DNA of 64,000 nt from contig UQOE01000009.1 of assembly GCA_900542575.1 (NCBI GenBank), forward strand, positions 1 to 64,000, given 5' to 3'. Within the stretch, counting starts at the first letter, position 1. The number at the start of each line of letters is the position of its first letter. This DNA is from an uncultured Oscillospiraceae bacterium (GTDB lineage Bacteria; Bacillota; Clostridia; Oscillospirales; Acutalibacteraceae). Below the pieces are notes generated by a model. That model saw nothing but the letters and a program-made list of their open reading frames with translations, did no database searches and had not been told where the DNA came from. Positions 14,856 through 23,369 of this stretch are shown piece by piece. The position numbers and the translations under genes were made by a program.

Positions 14856-15707
14856 ATGAACTTATCCGATGCAAATGAAATCAAAGCCCTGCTGCACGCA
14901 AACGGCTTTAACTTCTCGAAATCCCTCGGCCAGAACTTCCTGATAGATCCGGAGGTCTGTCCGCGAATGGCGGACGAAGCCATCCCCGACGCCTCCTACG
15001 GCGTCCTGGAAATCGGCCCCGGCATCGGCGTCCTGACCGTCGAACTCGCCCGCCGCGCCGCAAAAGTGGTCTCCGTGGAACTGGACGACCGCCTGTTCCC
15101 CATCATGAAAAAGACGCTCGCCGACTTCGACAACATTGAGCTCGTCCACGGCGACATTCTGAAGCTGGATCTCCACGCGCTGCTGCGCGAGCATTTCGGG
15201 GACATGCCCGTTGTCGTCTGCGCCAACCTGCCGTATTACATTACGTCACCGGTTATCACCAAACTGCTCCAGGAGCATCTTCCCATTGAGTCCATCACCG
15301 TCATGGTGCAGAAAGAGGCCGCCGAACGCCTCTGCGCCGAAGTCGGTACCCGCCAGGCCGGTGCCGTCACGGTGGCCATTGCCGCCTACGCCGAGGCCGA
15401 GCAGCTGTTCTTCGTCCCCCGCAGCTCGTTCCTCCCCGCCCCGAAGGTCAACAGTGAGGTGATCCGCCTGACTCTCCGGGACACCCCCATACCGCTTCCG
15501 GACGAGGCCGGTTTTTTCCGCGTGGTCAAAGCGGGCTTTACCCAGCGCCGCAAGACCGTCGTCAACTCCCTCTCCCAGGCATTCGGCCTCCCCAAAGACC
15601 GCATTCGGGAAATGCTGGCTGCCTGCGGCCTGGCCGAAAACCTGCGCCCCGAGGCGTTGACGCTGGACGACTGGATCCGGCTGTACCGGATGAGCAAAGC
15701 GGATTGA
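14856..15707 (+). CDS. rsmA/ksgA: 16S rRNA (adenine1518/1519-N6)-dimethyltransferase
   Basis: This enzyme dimethylates two adjacent adenines in helix 45 of 16S rRNA late in 30S assembly. The 283-residue protein shows the N-terminal FNFSKSLGQNFLIDPEV, the SAM-binding motif VLEIGPGIGVLT, VVSVELDDRLFP, the catalytic NLPYYITSPVI, and the C-terminal domain with KAGFTQRRKTVVNSLS. All positions expected for an active enzyme are present. The start has GGAGGT at 5-6 bases. It is monocistronic, with its own promoter and a terminator directly after the stop. Confidence 0.96.
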   Translation: MNLSDANEIKALLHANGFNFSKSLGQNFLIDPEVCPRMADEAIPDASYGVLEIGPGIGVLTVELARRAAKVVSVELDDRLFPIMKKTLADFDNIELVHGDILKLDLHALLREHFGDMPVVVCANLPYYITSPVITKLLQEHLPIESITVMVQKEAAERLCAEVGTRQAGAVTVAIAAYAEAEQLFFVPRSSFLPAPKVNSEVIRLTLRDTPIPLPDEAGFFRVVKAGFTQRRKTVVNSLSQAFGLPKDRIREMLAACGLAENLRPEALTLDDWIRLYRMSKAD

Positions 15708-15720
15708 GTGCCGGGAGACC

Positions 15721-15745
15721 TGGGGAAGATATTCCCCACTTTTTT
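15721..15745 (+). terminator. ksgA terminator
   Basis: Stem TGGGGAA/TTCCCCA with loop GATA and a run CTTTTTT. A second perfect palindrome CGGGTAAAATTTTACCCG follows at 15748-15765. Confidence 0.8.
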
Positions 15746-15839
15746 ACCGGGTAAAATTTTACCCGCCCGGCCTAAATCCGCATTTTTCGGAGAAGTGCGC
15801 CCGATTCAGGGATTCTCCCCAACCCGCGCGCCGCTGCGA

Positions 15840-16095
15840 TTGGACGGAATTTCCTCTGCAGACATTTCCGTCCAACACCGGTCTGAAAATTGGTCGTACT
15901 TCCCTTCTCAGCGATTTCCGTCCACTCTTTTGATACAAAACGATTCAATCACACTCAAAACAATTTATTTTTTCGCAGATATACTACATATTTAAATATA
16001 TTGTACTTTATTTTTGGACGGCATCCCCTCCACAGGAGATTCCGTCCATCATTTTGGCCCCTGGTGGACGGCATCCTCTAAATCCGCCGCTTTGG
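15840..16095. repeat. Dispersed intergenic repeat, copy A
   Basis: The gap between ksgA and the next gene (about 490 bases) has no gene. It holds repeated short inverted arms GGACGGAA/TTCCGTCC in the order GGACGGAAT, TTTCCGTCCA, ACTTCCC, CAGCG, TTCCGTCCA, TTGATACAAAACG, ACTCAAAA and an AT-rich tract. Two further GGACGG arms follow up to about 16071. The same succession of words, diverged in between, occurs at 47331-47489. It could be a degenerate non-autonomous mobile element or a structured RNA. Confidence 0.6.
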
Positions 16096-16150
16096 TCCAC
16101 TTTTCTGCCCGCATTCCGCTCACGCGGACCCGGTAAAACACTCAACAAAA

Positions 16151-16191
16151 AAGTCATACTGCAAACCGACAGTCTGCAGTATGACTTATTT
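16151..16191 (-). terminator. Terminator at the end of the rpe-to-cinA-like operon
   Basis: A 13-bp perfect stem AAGTCATACTGCA/TGCAGTATGACTT; on the minus strand it is followed by TTTTTTGTTG, and on the plus strand also by a T-rich tract. Confidence 0.88.
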
Positions 16192-16198
16192 TTTATCT

Positions 16199-17581
16199 TC
16201 AGTGAATGCTGGACACAATGGCGACCACGATGCCGGCCACAGCGGAGGCACCGATCAGCGATTCGGCGACAATGCGCTGAATGCGGCGGGTGCGGTCCTG
16301 CCTGGCCGCCTCTTTGCGGACGGCCTTCTGCGTTTTCAGCGGGGCTGGTTTATTTTTTGTTTTTTTTTTCGATTTTTTCGGCTTGCGGCGCTTTTTCGGG
16401 GCGGCATCGCCGGCGGCGTCAATGCTGCCGTTCTCGGCCCAGAGTGCCATCATGTGGAACAGCACTTCAATGGCGCGGTAGATGAGGTGCGGCGGCGTTT
16501 CGCCGGACTCACCGGCAATTTTCGCTGCTTTGGCGGCGCTGCCGTCCGAGATGCTGGCGTAAATGTTGTACTCGGAGTCGCCCGATTTTCCGGTCGTCGC
16601 GTAAACTTTCGTAACAGAGGCGCCGATGGAGTCCTTGTTGGCCTCGAATGCCCCGCGGGCAAGTGCAATGGCGTAGCCGTCGGCGGTGCGGTCCTCCCGA
16701 TCCAGGGTGTAGTCGGTCAGGTGCAGGACGCCGTCAAAATCGACGCCCTCTTCCTGCATTTTGCGCAGGAAGTCGACCGTCTTGGTGTCAGCGACGGCGA
16801 CCGTTGCATTCTTTTCACGGAGCTTCCGGGTGACGTCCTCAATGTACTGGCGGTTGAACTCAGCCGGCTGATCGGTAAAGAACGCGTCACCGGTGTCGGC
16901 GGGCTGTTCTTCGGTACCGGCGGCTGCCATGGCGGCCGCGGCCGTGACCGTGGACCCCTCCTGTTTCGGGGCCTCCGGAATGCCGTTCCAGGCGGTGCGC
17001 CGTTTTGCTTTCGGCGCCTTTTTCTTCTTTCCGCCGCCGACGGGCTCGGCGCCCTCCAGGGCATCGTCTTCCCGGACGCTGCTGACGTCGAGATTGTCGC
17101 GGAGATAGGGGAAGACGCCGTCTTCCAGAAGAAAGTCCAGTCGGGTCGGATCCAGAGGAAGGACAAACATAATCTGAGTGTCTGTGCGAATGGCATAGCC
17201 GCTGTAGAGGCCGTCCTGAGAGATGATGACGTCGGCTTTGGACGGCATCATCGCCTGTTTGCGGACCAGCTCTTTTTCCAGCTCTGGGTAAGTGCCGACG
17301 ATGAGACGCTGTACGGTCTTATGGGGCTTGCACTTAAAGTGGAACTGGCTGGCAATGAAGTTCTTGAACGCGAGAAAGTAATCTGCTTTGGTGGACAGCA
17401 GGATGATGTCATCCGCCTCGACTGCCTCGTTCAGGCCCTTCATGAAATCGAATTCGCTGCCGTAGTCGGTGAAGGCGAAGTCGCCTTCGTAGGCCTGAGA
17501 AAAATCCTTCAGGATGAGGGTCTGTGCGGCTTCTATGTCCGGCGTGATGTCGTTGCCGAGACACATAAATTTAAAATTCAT
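16199..17581 (-). CDS. Tail-anchored CinA-like protein lacking the catalytic motif
   Basis: A 460-residue protein without an obvious annotated family. The first 180 residues resemble a MoaB/CinA-N-type fold (GNDITPDIEAAQTL, LIVGTYPELEKEL, KADVIISQDGL). Residues about 255-380 can be aligned by eye with the PncC/CinA protein encoded in the same operon (19611-20111): LREKNATVAVADTKTVDFL against LRRENRKIALAESCTGGL, and ARGAFEANKDSIGASVT with YASISDG against its GITGVAG and IAVSDG. The nucleophile motif ESCTG is replaced by DTKTV, so amidase activity is unlikely. A charged Lys/Arg/Pro-rich linker precedes a single C-terminal transmembrane helix (about 438-458). The homology is my inference. It is the last gene of the operon. 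Confidence 0.6.
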   Translation of the reverse strand: MNFKFMCLGNDITPDIEAAQTLILKDFSQAYEGDFAFTDYGSEFDFMKGLNEAVEADDIILLSTKADYFLAFKNFIASQFHFKCKPHKTVQRLIVGTYPELEKELVRKQAMMPSKADVIISQDGLYSGYAIRTDTQIMFVLPLDPTRLDFLLEDGVFPYLRDNLDVSSVREDDALEGAEPVGGGKKKKAPKAKRRTAWNGIPEAPKQEGSTVTAAAAMAAAGTEEQPADTGDAFFTDQPAEFNRQYIEDVTRKLREKNATVAVADTKTVDFLRKMQEEGVDFDGVLHLTDYTLDREDRTADGYAIALARGAFEANKDSIGASVTKVYATTGKSGDSEYNIYASISDGSAAKAAKIAGESGETPPHLIYRAIEVLFHMMALWAENGSIDAAGDAAPKKRRKPKKSKKKTKNKPAPLKTQKAVRKEAARQDRTRRIQRIVAESLIGASAVAGIVVAIVSSIH

Positions 17582-17610
17582 TGGACGATACCACCTTTGT
17601 CCTTAATTGA

Positions 17611-19065
17611 TTAGTGAGCGGCTGAGGGTTCCCATTTCTTCGCCTGGGCATACGGGTTGGTCAGACCCTTTGCGTCGTAGTAGGCCTGCGGGAACCGCGG
17701 GTTCGGATTTTTGACCACGTGGCGCGTGCTGACGTGTTTGCTCTCGCCCGGACGCACCATGCGGCCGACGATGACCAGACGGCAGTCGTCGAAGTCGTAA
17801 TTGCAGGTGGAGAGCGTGAGAATTTTGTCCGTCGTGCTGATATCTACGCCGGTGGAGTAGAGTTTGCGCTGGTTGATCTGCCGGATAAACTCGGCGAAAT
17901 CGGCGTCGCTGGAGAACTTGTTCCAGGTGTAGTTGAACAGATAGCCATTGTCGCCGTCGGCGTTGCCGTTTGAGATAAACACGGCATAGACCTTGAAGTA
18001 ATAGTCCTTGTACAGCGTGTCAAACTCAATAAGCGGGTTTTCCTTAAAGCCCTGCACCGAGCGATACGCCTTGAGCGGCGTGAACATCTGGTCATCCCGG
18101 CGCATGGAGTGAGCGTAGATGGTGCTGTTCTGGTCCAGCGTCTTAATGCTGTTGTAGGAGCTCAGGAACGGAGTTCCGTATACAGTATACTCCTTATTGA
18201 AGTTGTGTCTCAAATACTGGTCGTCGTTGCTCCCCTGCATAACAGGGTAGTTGATGTTGAGACCGGGGATGCTGATCCACCCGGCGAGGTCCTGGTTCTG
18301 GGCGTACAGCGCGGCAAACTTTTTCTGCATGCCGTCCGGGAATTCCACTCCGGGGTACTTCTGCCGGATTTCCGCCCAGGAAGAATTGTTCTCCGCATTC
18401 AGCATCTTAGAGAGCTTGCTGGTGCTGTGGGAGTTCTGGTAGGACATGATGCCCGCGAAGGCGAAATAGATGACACATCCTATGAGAACAATGGCAGAGA
18501 GCAGAGACACGATTTTGCGGATGGACTCTTTCGCGCCGTCCCCTTTTCGCGGAAACAGGTCGCGGAACCGCCGTTTGGGTTTTCCGCCGTTCTGCTGCGG
18601 CGGACCGCCTGCCATAGCAGGTGCGCGGTAGCCCCGGTTCTGCTGCGGGGGCGGCGGAGGACGCCGGCCGCCGTTTCTCTGCTGGGGCGGACGCCGATAG
18701 GCCGGCTGCACAGGCGGGCGCTGCTGGCGCGGAGCCCCACTGCGATTCACCTGCTGCGGCGCACGCCGGCCATTGTTCTGCGGCGGTACTCTTCTCTGCT
18801 GCGGGGGAACCGGACGGCGGTTCTGCGGCGGACGCTGCTGCTGTCCCTCCTCCGGGCGCGCGCGGTAATAGCGGCGCTGGTAGGCCGAGCCTTCGGGCTG
18901 GTTTGTATTGCGGTTCATCTGGACGTCGCCCTCGGAGACGACGCCGTCCTGAATGCGACGGGCCCGGCGGCGCGGACGGGCAGGCGTGCGCTCCGCCGAA
19001 TCGTCGGCGTAATCATCTAATAAGGAATCGACATAATTCCAGTACTGGTCACCCTTTTTGGCCAA
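17611..19065 (-). CDS. Class B sortase with long proline/arginine-rich N-terminus
   Basis: A membrane transpeptidase of 484 residues. The N-terminal 185 residues are cytoplasmic-type low complexity rich in Pro, Arg and Gln. A transmembrane helix follows (about 190-212, IVSLLSAIVLIGCVIYFAFAG). The extracellular sortase domain has LAGWISIPGLNINYPVMQGSND, the catalytic His319 in TIYAHSM, Cys421 in LSTCNYDFDDCRLVIVGR and Arg429. The long helix between strands 6 and 7 typical of class B is present. Class B enzymes anchor a few proteins or assemble pili; no sorting-signal substrate lies in this window. The start is preceded by GGAGGCATCCC. It is in an operon with two small proteins and the CinA-like protein. 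Confidence 0.9.
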   Translation of the reverse strand: MAKKGDQYWNYVDSLLDDYADDSAERTPARPRRRARRIQDGVVSEGDVQMNRNTNQPEGSAYQRRYYRARPEEGQQQRPPQNRRPVPPQQRRVPPQNNGRRAPQQVNRSGAPRQQRPPVQPAYRRPPQQRNGGRRPPPPPQQNRGYRAPAMAGGPPQQNGGKPKRRFRDLFPRKGDGAKESIRKIVSLLSAIVLIGCVIYFAFAGIMSYQNSHSTSKLSKMLNAENNSSWAEIRQKYPGVEFPDGMQKKFAALYAQNQDLAGWISIPGLNINYPVMQGSNDDQYLRHNFNKEYTVYGTPFLSSYNSIKTLDQNSTIYAHSMRRDDQMFTPLKAYRSVQGFKENPLIEFDTLYKDYYFKVYAVFISNGNADGDNGYLFNYTWNKFSSDADFAEFIRQINQRKLYSTGVDISTTDKILTLSTCNYDFDDCRLVIVGRMVRPGESKHVSTRHVVKNPNPRFPQAYYDAKGLTNPYAQAKKWEPSAAH

Positions 19066-19079
19066 AGTGGGATGCCTCC

Positions 19080-19376
19080 TTACTTCTTTCCGCTGCCGTC
19101 CAGTGAGTCGCTGTAGACGACCGTACGGCGCGGATCATACGGAATAAAATGGTCGTCCGCGTAGTGGATTTTGGCCGGCTTTCCATTGGCCGGCTCCTCT
19201 TCCTCTTCGGGGACAGGCGGCTCCGAAGGCTCCGGCTGCACGTCTTCTTCGTCCTGCGGATCTTCGGGCTGGTTTTCAATGCTGTCAACACGATACAGAA
19301 AATTACAGAAGTTCGGGGCGTCATCATCCAGACTGATGTCGCCGAACCCATACTGGTCTGCAAGAGATTCCGTCAT
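19080..19376 (-). CDS. Small acidic protein, unknown function
   Basis: 98 residues, starting MTESLADQYGFGDISLDDDA. The middle (about 35-65) is almost entirely Glu, Pro and Asp and must be disordered; the last 30 residues contain HYADDHFIPYDPRRTVVYSDS. No membrane segment. It lies 14 bases upstream of the sortase gene and probably works with it on the cytoplasmic side, where the sortase has an oppositely charged Arg-rich tail; this electrostatic pairing is only a suggestion. Confidence 0.65.
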   Translation of the reverse strand: MTESLADQYGFGDISLDDDAPNFCNFLYRVDSIENQPEDPQDEEDVQPEPSEPPVPEEEEEPANGKPAKIHYADDHFIPYDPRRTVVYSDSLDGSGKK

Positions 19377-19396
19377 GTTTCTCGCTCCTTCTCTTT

Positions 19397-19621
19397 TTAT
19401 ACGATGGAAATGAGGGCTACTGCCTGGGCGGCCGCTTCGCGGACCAGGCCGGGCTGTGCCGCCGTCTGCGGCTCAATTCTGCCCTGATGGACCGCCAGCA
19501 GGATAAGGCAGACGATGTCCACCAGAACGGCGAGCCAGAGCAGCGTCTTCTTGGCGATGGTGCCGGCAGAGTCCCCTTTGTGAAATGCGAAATAGGTGCC
19601 GAAAAAAGTTTCATCTGACAT
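19397..19621 (-). CDS. Small membrane protein, unknown function
   Basis: 74 residues with one clear transmembrane helix (LLWLAVLVDIVCLILLAVH, about 27-45) after a soluble N-terminus MSDETFFGTYFAFHKGDSAG. The C-terminus is Ala/Val-rich and could form a second membrane-associated segment. The start overlaps the end of cinA by 11 bases, so translation is coupled. Together with the acidic protein and the sortase it forms a small membrane module in the operon. Confidence 0.65.
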   Translation of the reverse strand: MSDETFFGTYFAFHKGDSAGTIAKKTLLWLAVLVDIVCLILLAVHQGRIEPQTAAQPGLVREAAAQAVALISIV

Positions 19622-20111
19622 GGCTGGTTCCTCTTTTCAAAAGTTCGGCCGCGAGCCGGAGCGCCCGCTCCGCTGCAGTCGTGCGGTTATATGCCCGCTC
19701 TCCGTGGGTGCCGGTCTGCAGGAGTACATACTCCATGTGGGTTCCGTCGGAGACGGCAATGTGAATTTCACCTTCGGGGTGTTCTCCGTCCGGACCCGGT
19801 CCGGCTACGCCGGTGATGCCGACGCCGAGGTCGGCGTCCCCCAGGACGCGAACCCCTTCCGCCATCTGTTCGGCGACAGGCCTGCTGACCACCGAATATT
19901 TCCGGATGGTCTGCGGGTCCACGCCCAGGACCTTCTCCTTAATGCGGGAGGAATACGAGACCACGCCGCACTCAAACACCTCGGAGGCCCCGGGGATATC
20001 GGTCAGCGCCTTGGCGGCCAGGCCGCCGGTGCAGGACTCCGCCAGCGCAATCTTTCGATTTTCCCGGCGCAGTTCCGTGACAAGTTCTTCTGCGGTCTCA
20101 TGTAAGCCCAT
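19611..20111 (-). CDS. pncC: CinA family nicotinamide-nucleotide amidohydrolase (PncC domain)
   Basis: A stand-alone CinA C-terminal domain of 166 residues that hydrolyses NMN to nicotinate mononucleotide in pyridine nucleotide recycling. Visible motifs are KIALAESCTGGLAAK (nucleophile Ser within ESCTGG), GVVSYSSRIKEKVLGV, VSRPVAEQMAEGV and GVGITGVAGPG. The usual MoaB-like N-terminal domain of CinA is not present here, but a degenerate two-domain relative is encoded four genes downstream. The start follows AAGGATT. It is 71 bases downstream of thiI and may have its own promoter (a TATGAT lies shortly upstream). Confidence 0.9.
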   Translation of the reverse strand: MGLHETAEELVTELRRENRKIALAESCTGGLAAKALTDIPGASEVFECGVVSYSSRIKEKVLGVDPQTIRKYSVVSRPVAEQMAEGVRVLGDADLGVGITGVAGPGPDGEHPEGEIHIAVSDGTHMEYVLLQTGTHGERAYNRTTAAERALRLAAELLKRGTSHVR

Positions 20112-20182
20112 GGAGAATCCTTTCTATCATAAAACGTATTGTGCACAATGCTTTGAGCAAACTGTGAACGTTTTGAAAACGC

Positions 20183-21364
20183 TCACCGCTCCCCTCTGCG
20201 GACAAAGAGGAACTTCACGTTTTCCACCGCCCGATCGATCATGGGCGCGTAGTCCATGTTGGCCTCCGCCGCCTCAATCTTTTCCAGCGAGGGGTGCAGC
20301 TTCGGGTGCTTCGGCGTGAAAACCGTGCAGCAGTCCTCGTAGGGCTCGATGGAGGTGTCGTAGGTCCCGATTTTCCGGGAGGTGTCGACGATGTCGATTT
20401 TGTCGGTGCCAATGAGAGGGCGCAGGACCGGGAGATCGGCCGCCGCGTCGGTGCAGCGGATGGCATCCAGCGTCTGGCTGGCCACCTGGCCCAGGCTCTC
20501 GCCGGTAATCAGGGCGCCGCAGTCGTTTTCTGCGGCAATGCGGCTCGCCACGCGCATCATCATGCGGCGCATGATGACCGTGAACATCTCTTCGGGGCAG
20601 TCGTCCTTGATGTGTTCCTGGATTTCGGTAAACGGGACGATGAAAAATTTCATATTACCGGCGTACTCCGCCACCTCATACATGAGGTCCGTGACCTTCT
20701 CCTCCGCCCGGGCGCTGGTGTACGGCGGCGATGCAAAATGAATTCCGGTCAGCACCAGGCCGCGCTTGGCCATGGTATAGGCCGCGACGGGGCTGTCGAG
20801 ACCGCCGGAGATGAGGATGGCGGCCTTGCCGCTGGTTCCGACGGGAAGTCCGCCGGCACCTTTGAGCTGGTTGCCGTGTATGTATGCGCCCTTCTGCCGA
20901 ACTTCGACGTTGACGACGAGGTCCGGATTGTGGACATCGACCGAGAGATTCGGGTGGCGCTTCAGCAGGTAGCCGCCCATCTCCCGGGAGATCTCCGGGC
21001 TCTTCAGCGGAAAGCTCTTGTCCGCCCGCCGGGATTCGACCTTAAATGTCCGGATCATATCCAGCTCATCGCCGAGGTATTCCTCCGCTGTGCGGAGAAT
21101 CGTCTGCATCTCTTTTTCGCAGACGGCGGCGCGGGAGTAGGCCGCAATGCCGAAGACCTTGCCGACCTCCTCGGCCGCCTGGTCCATGTCGGCGTCCTCC
21201 TCCAGAGGCTCAATGACGATGGTGGACTGGGACTTCGTCATCTCAAACTTCATCAGAGGCTTGAGACGGCGCTTTAAGTTGCGCATCAGAGCGCTCTCAA
21301 AAGAACCGCGGTTCAGACCTTTCAGGGCGAGCTCGCCGTTCTTGATTAAAATGATCTCTTTCAT
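20183..21364 (-). CDS. thiI: tRNA uracil 4-sulfurtransferase ThiI
   Basis: Makes 4-thiouridine at position 8 of tRNA using persulfide from a cysteine desulfurase. The 393-residue protein has the N-terminal ferredoxin-like and THUMP domains (about 1-165, KNGELALKGLNR, SVDVHNPDLVVNVEVR) and the PP-loop ATP pyrophosphatase domain with ISGGLDSPVAAYTMAKRG (about 182-199). GESLGQVASQTL and RPLIGTDKIDIV follow. There is no rhodanese extension, as in Bacillus-type ThiI, which agrees with sulfur delivery by the dedicated desulfurase encoded eight bases upstream. Confidence 0.95.
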   Translation of the reverse strand: MKEIILIKNGELALKGLNRGSFESALMRNLKRRLKPLMKFEMTKSQSTIVIEPLEEDADMDQAAEEVGKVFGIAAYSRAAVCEKEMQTILRTAEEYLGDELDMIRTFKVESRRADKSFPLKSPEISREMGGYLLKRHPNLSVDVHNPDLVVNVEVRQKGAYIHGNQLKGAGGLPVGTSGKAAILISGGLDSPVAAYTMAKRGLVLTGIHFASPPYTSARAEEKVTDLMYEVAEYAGNMKFFIVPFTEIQEHIKDDCPEEMFTVIMRRMMMRVASRIAAENDCGALITGESLGQVASQTLDAIRCTDAAADLPVLRPLIGTDKIDIVDTSRKIGTYDTSIEPYEDCCTVFTPKHPKLHPSLEKIEAAEANMDYAPMIDRAVENVKFLFVRRGER

Positions 21365-21372
21365 ACTGGCTC

Positions 21373-22503
21373 CTATCCATGTTTGCGGAGAGTGGCGATG
21401 GCCTCCCGAATGGCGGCGGCGGTGTAATCCACTTCCTCCTGCGTGTTATAGCGCGAAAAACTGATGCGCACCGCGGAATCGATGCGTTCCGGCGACAGGC
21501 CCATCTCCTGCAGCACCCGGCTGCGATGCCCTTTGGAGCACGCGGAGCCAGTGGAGACATAAATACCCCGCTCCGACAGGAAGTTCCGCAGGACCTCCGA
21601 CGGAATGCCCGGCACGGACAGATTCAGCACATACGGGAGCGCTTCCTTCGCTGAGTTGACGACGACGCCGACCCCCTGAACCTGTTCCACCAAGGAGTCC
21701 CGTAGCGCCTGCACATGGGCGCGATTCGCGGACAGATCTCCGACTGCGGCTGCCGCCGCGGCGAAGCCCGCAATATTCGGCATGGCCTCGGTCCCGGAGC
21801 GGAGCCCCCGCTCCTGGCCGCCGCCGAGCAGGTAGGGCTTCAGGCGGACGCCTTTGCGGACGTACAGGAAACCGACGCCCTTGGGGCCGTGAATTTTATG
21901 GCCGCTGGCCGAGAGCAGATCGACCCCGAGCTGTTTCGGGTTCAGCGGCATCTTGCCATAGGCCTGCACGCAGTCCGTATGGATGAGCGCCGGCGCGCCG
22001 GCCCGCCGCACCGCGGCCGCGGCCGCTTTGACCGGCTGAATGCTGCCCACCTCGTTGTTGACCATCATCATACTGACGAGGATGGTCTTCGGCGTGACCG
22101 CATCTGTCAGGTCCGCCTTGCTGACGGTCCCTGCGGAGTCCACCGGCAGCCGAACCACCTCAAAGCCGAACTCCTCCAGCCGCTTCATGGGCTCCTCGAC
22201 GCTCGGGTGCTCAATGTCCGTTGTGACAATTCGTTTGCCCCTGCGGCGAAGCGCCAGGGCACTGCCGAAAATGGCGAGATTGTTGCTGTCCGTTCCGCAG
22301 CCGGTGAAAATGATTTCCTCCGGCAGGGCCCGAAGCGTGGCGGCGACAGTTTTCCGGCACTCCGTCAGGAAACGGTTCGCGTCGTCCCCGGGTTTGTGCA
22401 GCGAAGACGGGTTGCCCCAGCGGTTGGTCAGGGCGTCTACTGCAGCATCCACGGCCTCCTGGCAGGGTTTGGTCGTGGCACTGTTATCGAAATAGCATTC
22501 CAT
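21373..22503 (-). CDS. Cysteine desulfurase (NifS/IscS-like), probable ThiI partner
   Basis: A PLP enzyme of 376 residues that supplies sulfur. Motifs are YFDNSATTKP (about 4-13), CGTDSNNLAIFG, the internal-aldimine lysine in SASGHKIHGPKG (about 203), and the catalytic cysteine in STGSACSKGHRSRVL near 322. The short gap of eight bases to thiI and three bases from rpe argue for one transcript; in Bacillus the equivalent gene, nifZ (yrvO or nifS-like), pairs with thiI. It is probably devoted to tRNA thiolation instead of general Fe-S assembly, which is inference. Confidence 0.93.
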   Translation of the reverse strand: MECYFDNSATTKPCQEAVDAAVDALTNRWGNPSSLHKPGDDANRFLTECRKTVAATLRALPEEIIFTGCGTDSNNLAIFGSALALRRRGKRIVTTDIEHPSVEEPMKRLEEFGFEVVRLPVDSAGTVSKADLTDAVTPKTILVSMMMVNNEVGSIQPVKAAAAAVRRAGAPALIHTDCVQAYGKMPLNPKQLGVDLLSASGHKIHGPKGVGFLYVRKGVRLKPYLLGGGQERGLRSGTEAMPNIAGFAAAAAAVGDLSANRAHVQALRDSLVEQVQGVGVVVNSAKEALPYVLNLSVPGIPSEVLRNFLSERGIYVSTGSACSKGHRSRVLQEMGLSPERIDSAVRISFSRYNTQEEVDYTAAAIREAIATLRKHG

Positions 22504-22506
22504 GGA

Positions 22507-23187
22507 TTATGCAAAGTCCTTCATATAAGATTCATCGGCGTTCTTCCGCAGCCGTGCGATCATTTCCGCCGCATCGGGTGCGCGAAAGATCGTGCTGCCG
22601 GAGACGAAGCAGTTGGCCCCGCCGGCGGCACAGAGTCCGATATTTTCCGCGTTGATTCCGCCGTCCACCTGGATGATGAGGTCTTTCCGGCCGCGGCGCT
22701 GCGCCTCGGCGCGGACCGCTTTGATTTTCGGCACCATATCTGCCATAAATGACTGCCCGCCGAACCCGGGCTCTACGGTCATAACCAGGACCATCTCCAG
22801 ACCGTCCAGGTACGGGAATACCGCTTCCGCCGGCGTCCCCGGCTTCAGGGCAATGCCTGCTTTCATGTTATGCTCGTGGATAGCACGCACGGTCTCGGCC
22901 GGATCGGAATCCGATTCCAGGTGGAAATCAAAATAATCGGTCCCTGCGTCGGCAAAGGGGGCCACATAGGCGAGCGGATCCGAGATCATCAGATGGACAT
23001 CGGCGACGCCCTTCTGGGTCTTCGTCAGACTCTTGACCACCGGGACGCCGATGGTGATGTTCGGGACAAAGTGGCCGTCCATGACGTCGTAGTGCATCCA
23101 CTCGGCACCGGACGCCTCCATGCGCGCAATCTCCTCGCCCATACGGGCGAAGTCGCAGGAAAGAAGAGACGGGGAAATGATAGCCAT
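22507..23187 (-). CDS. rpe: Ribulose-phosphate 3-epimerase
   Basis: Interconverts ribulose 5-phosphate and xylulose 5-phosphate in the pentose phosphate pathway. The 226-residue TIM barrel has SPSLLSCDFARMGEEI, WMHYDVMDGHFVPNITIG (metal ligands His and Asp), DVHLMISDP, VLVMTVEPGFGGQSFM and IQVDGGINAENIGLC. The start at 23187 has CAGGAGG at 7 bases; a longer frame upstream has no homology. It is the first gene of a minus-strand run of eight genes. Confidence 0.95.
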   Translation of the reverse strand: MAIISPSLLSCDFARMGEEIARMEASGAEWMHYDVMDGHFVPNITIGVPVVKSLTKTQKGVADVHLMISDPLAYVAPFADAGTDYFDFHLESDSDPAETVRAIHEHNMKAGIALKPGTPAEAVFPYLDGLEMVLVMTVEPGFGGQSFMADMVPKIKAVRAEAQRRGRKDLIIQVDGGINAENIGLCAAGGANCFVSGSTIFRAPDAAEMIARLRKNADESYMKDFA

Positions 23188-23341
23188 AAGCAGCCTCCTG
23201 AAAGAACGAATTACTAAAACAATAATAAAGTTTATCATAATATAAAAAAATAGGAAGCGAAAAATGTCAAGGGGTTCCTGAAAATTTAAGATTTGGAAGG
23301 CGCGTGCAGACAAGATGTTCGCAGAATCCGGAATTTGTGCT

Positions 23342-23369
23342 TTTCACTAAATGGAAAATATGCTATCAT
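23342..23369 (+). promoter_or_regulatory. Probable hom-lysC promoter
   Basis: TTTCAC, 16 bases, TATCAT, 43 bases before the start. No lysine or threonine-responsive riboswitch or T-box could be recognised in the short leader. Confidence 0.5.
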
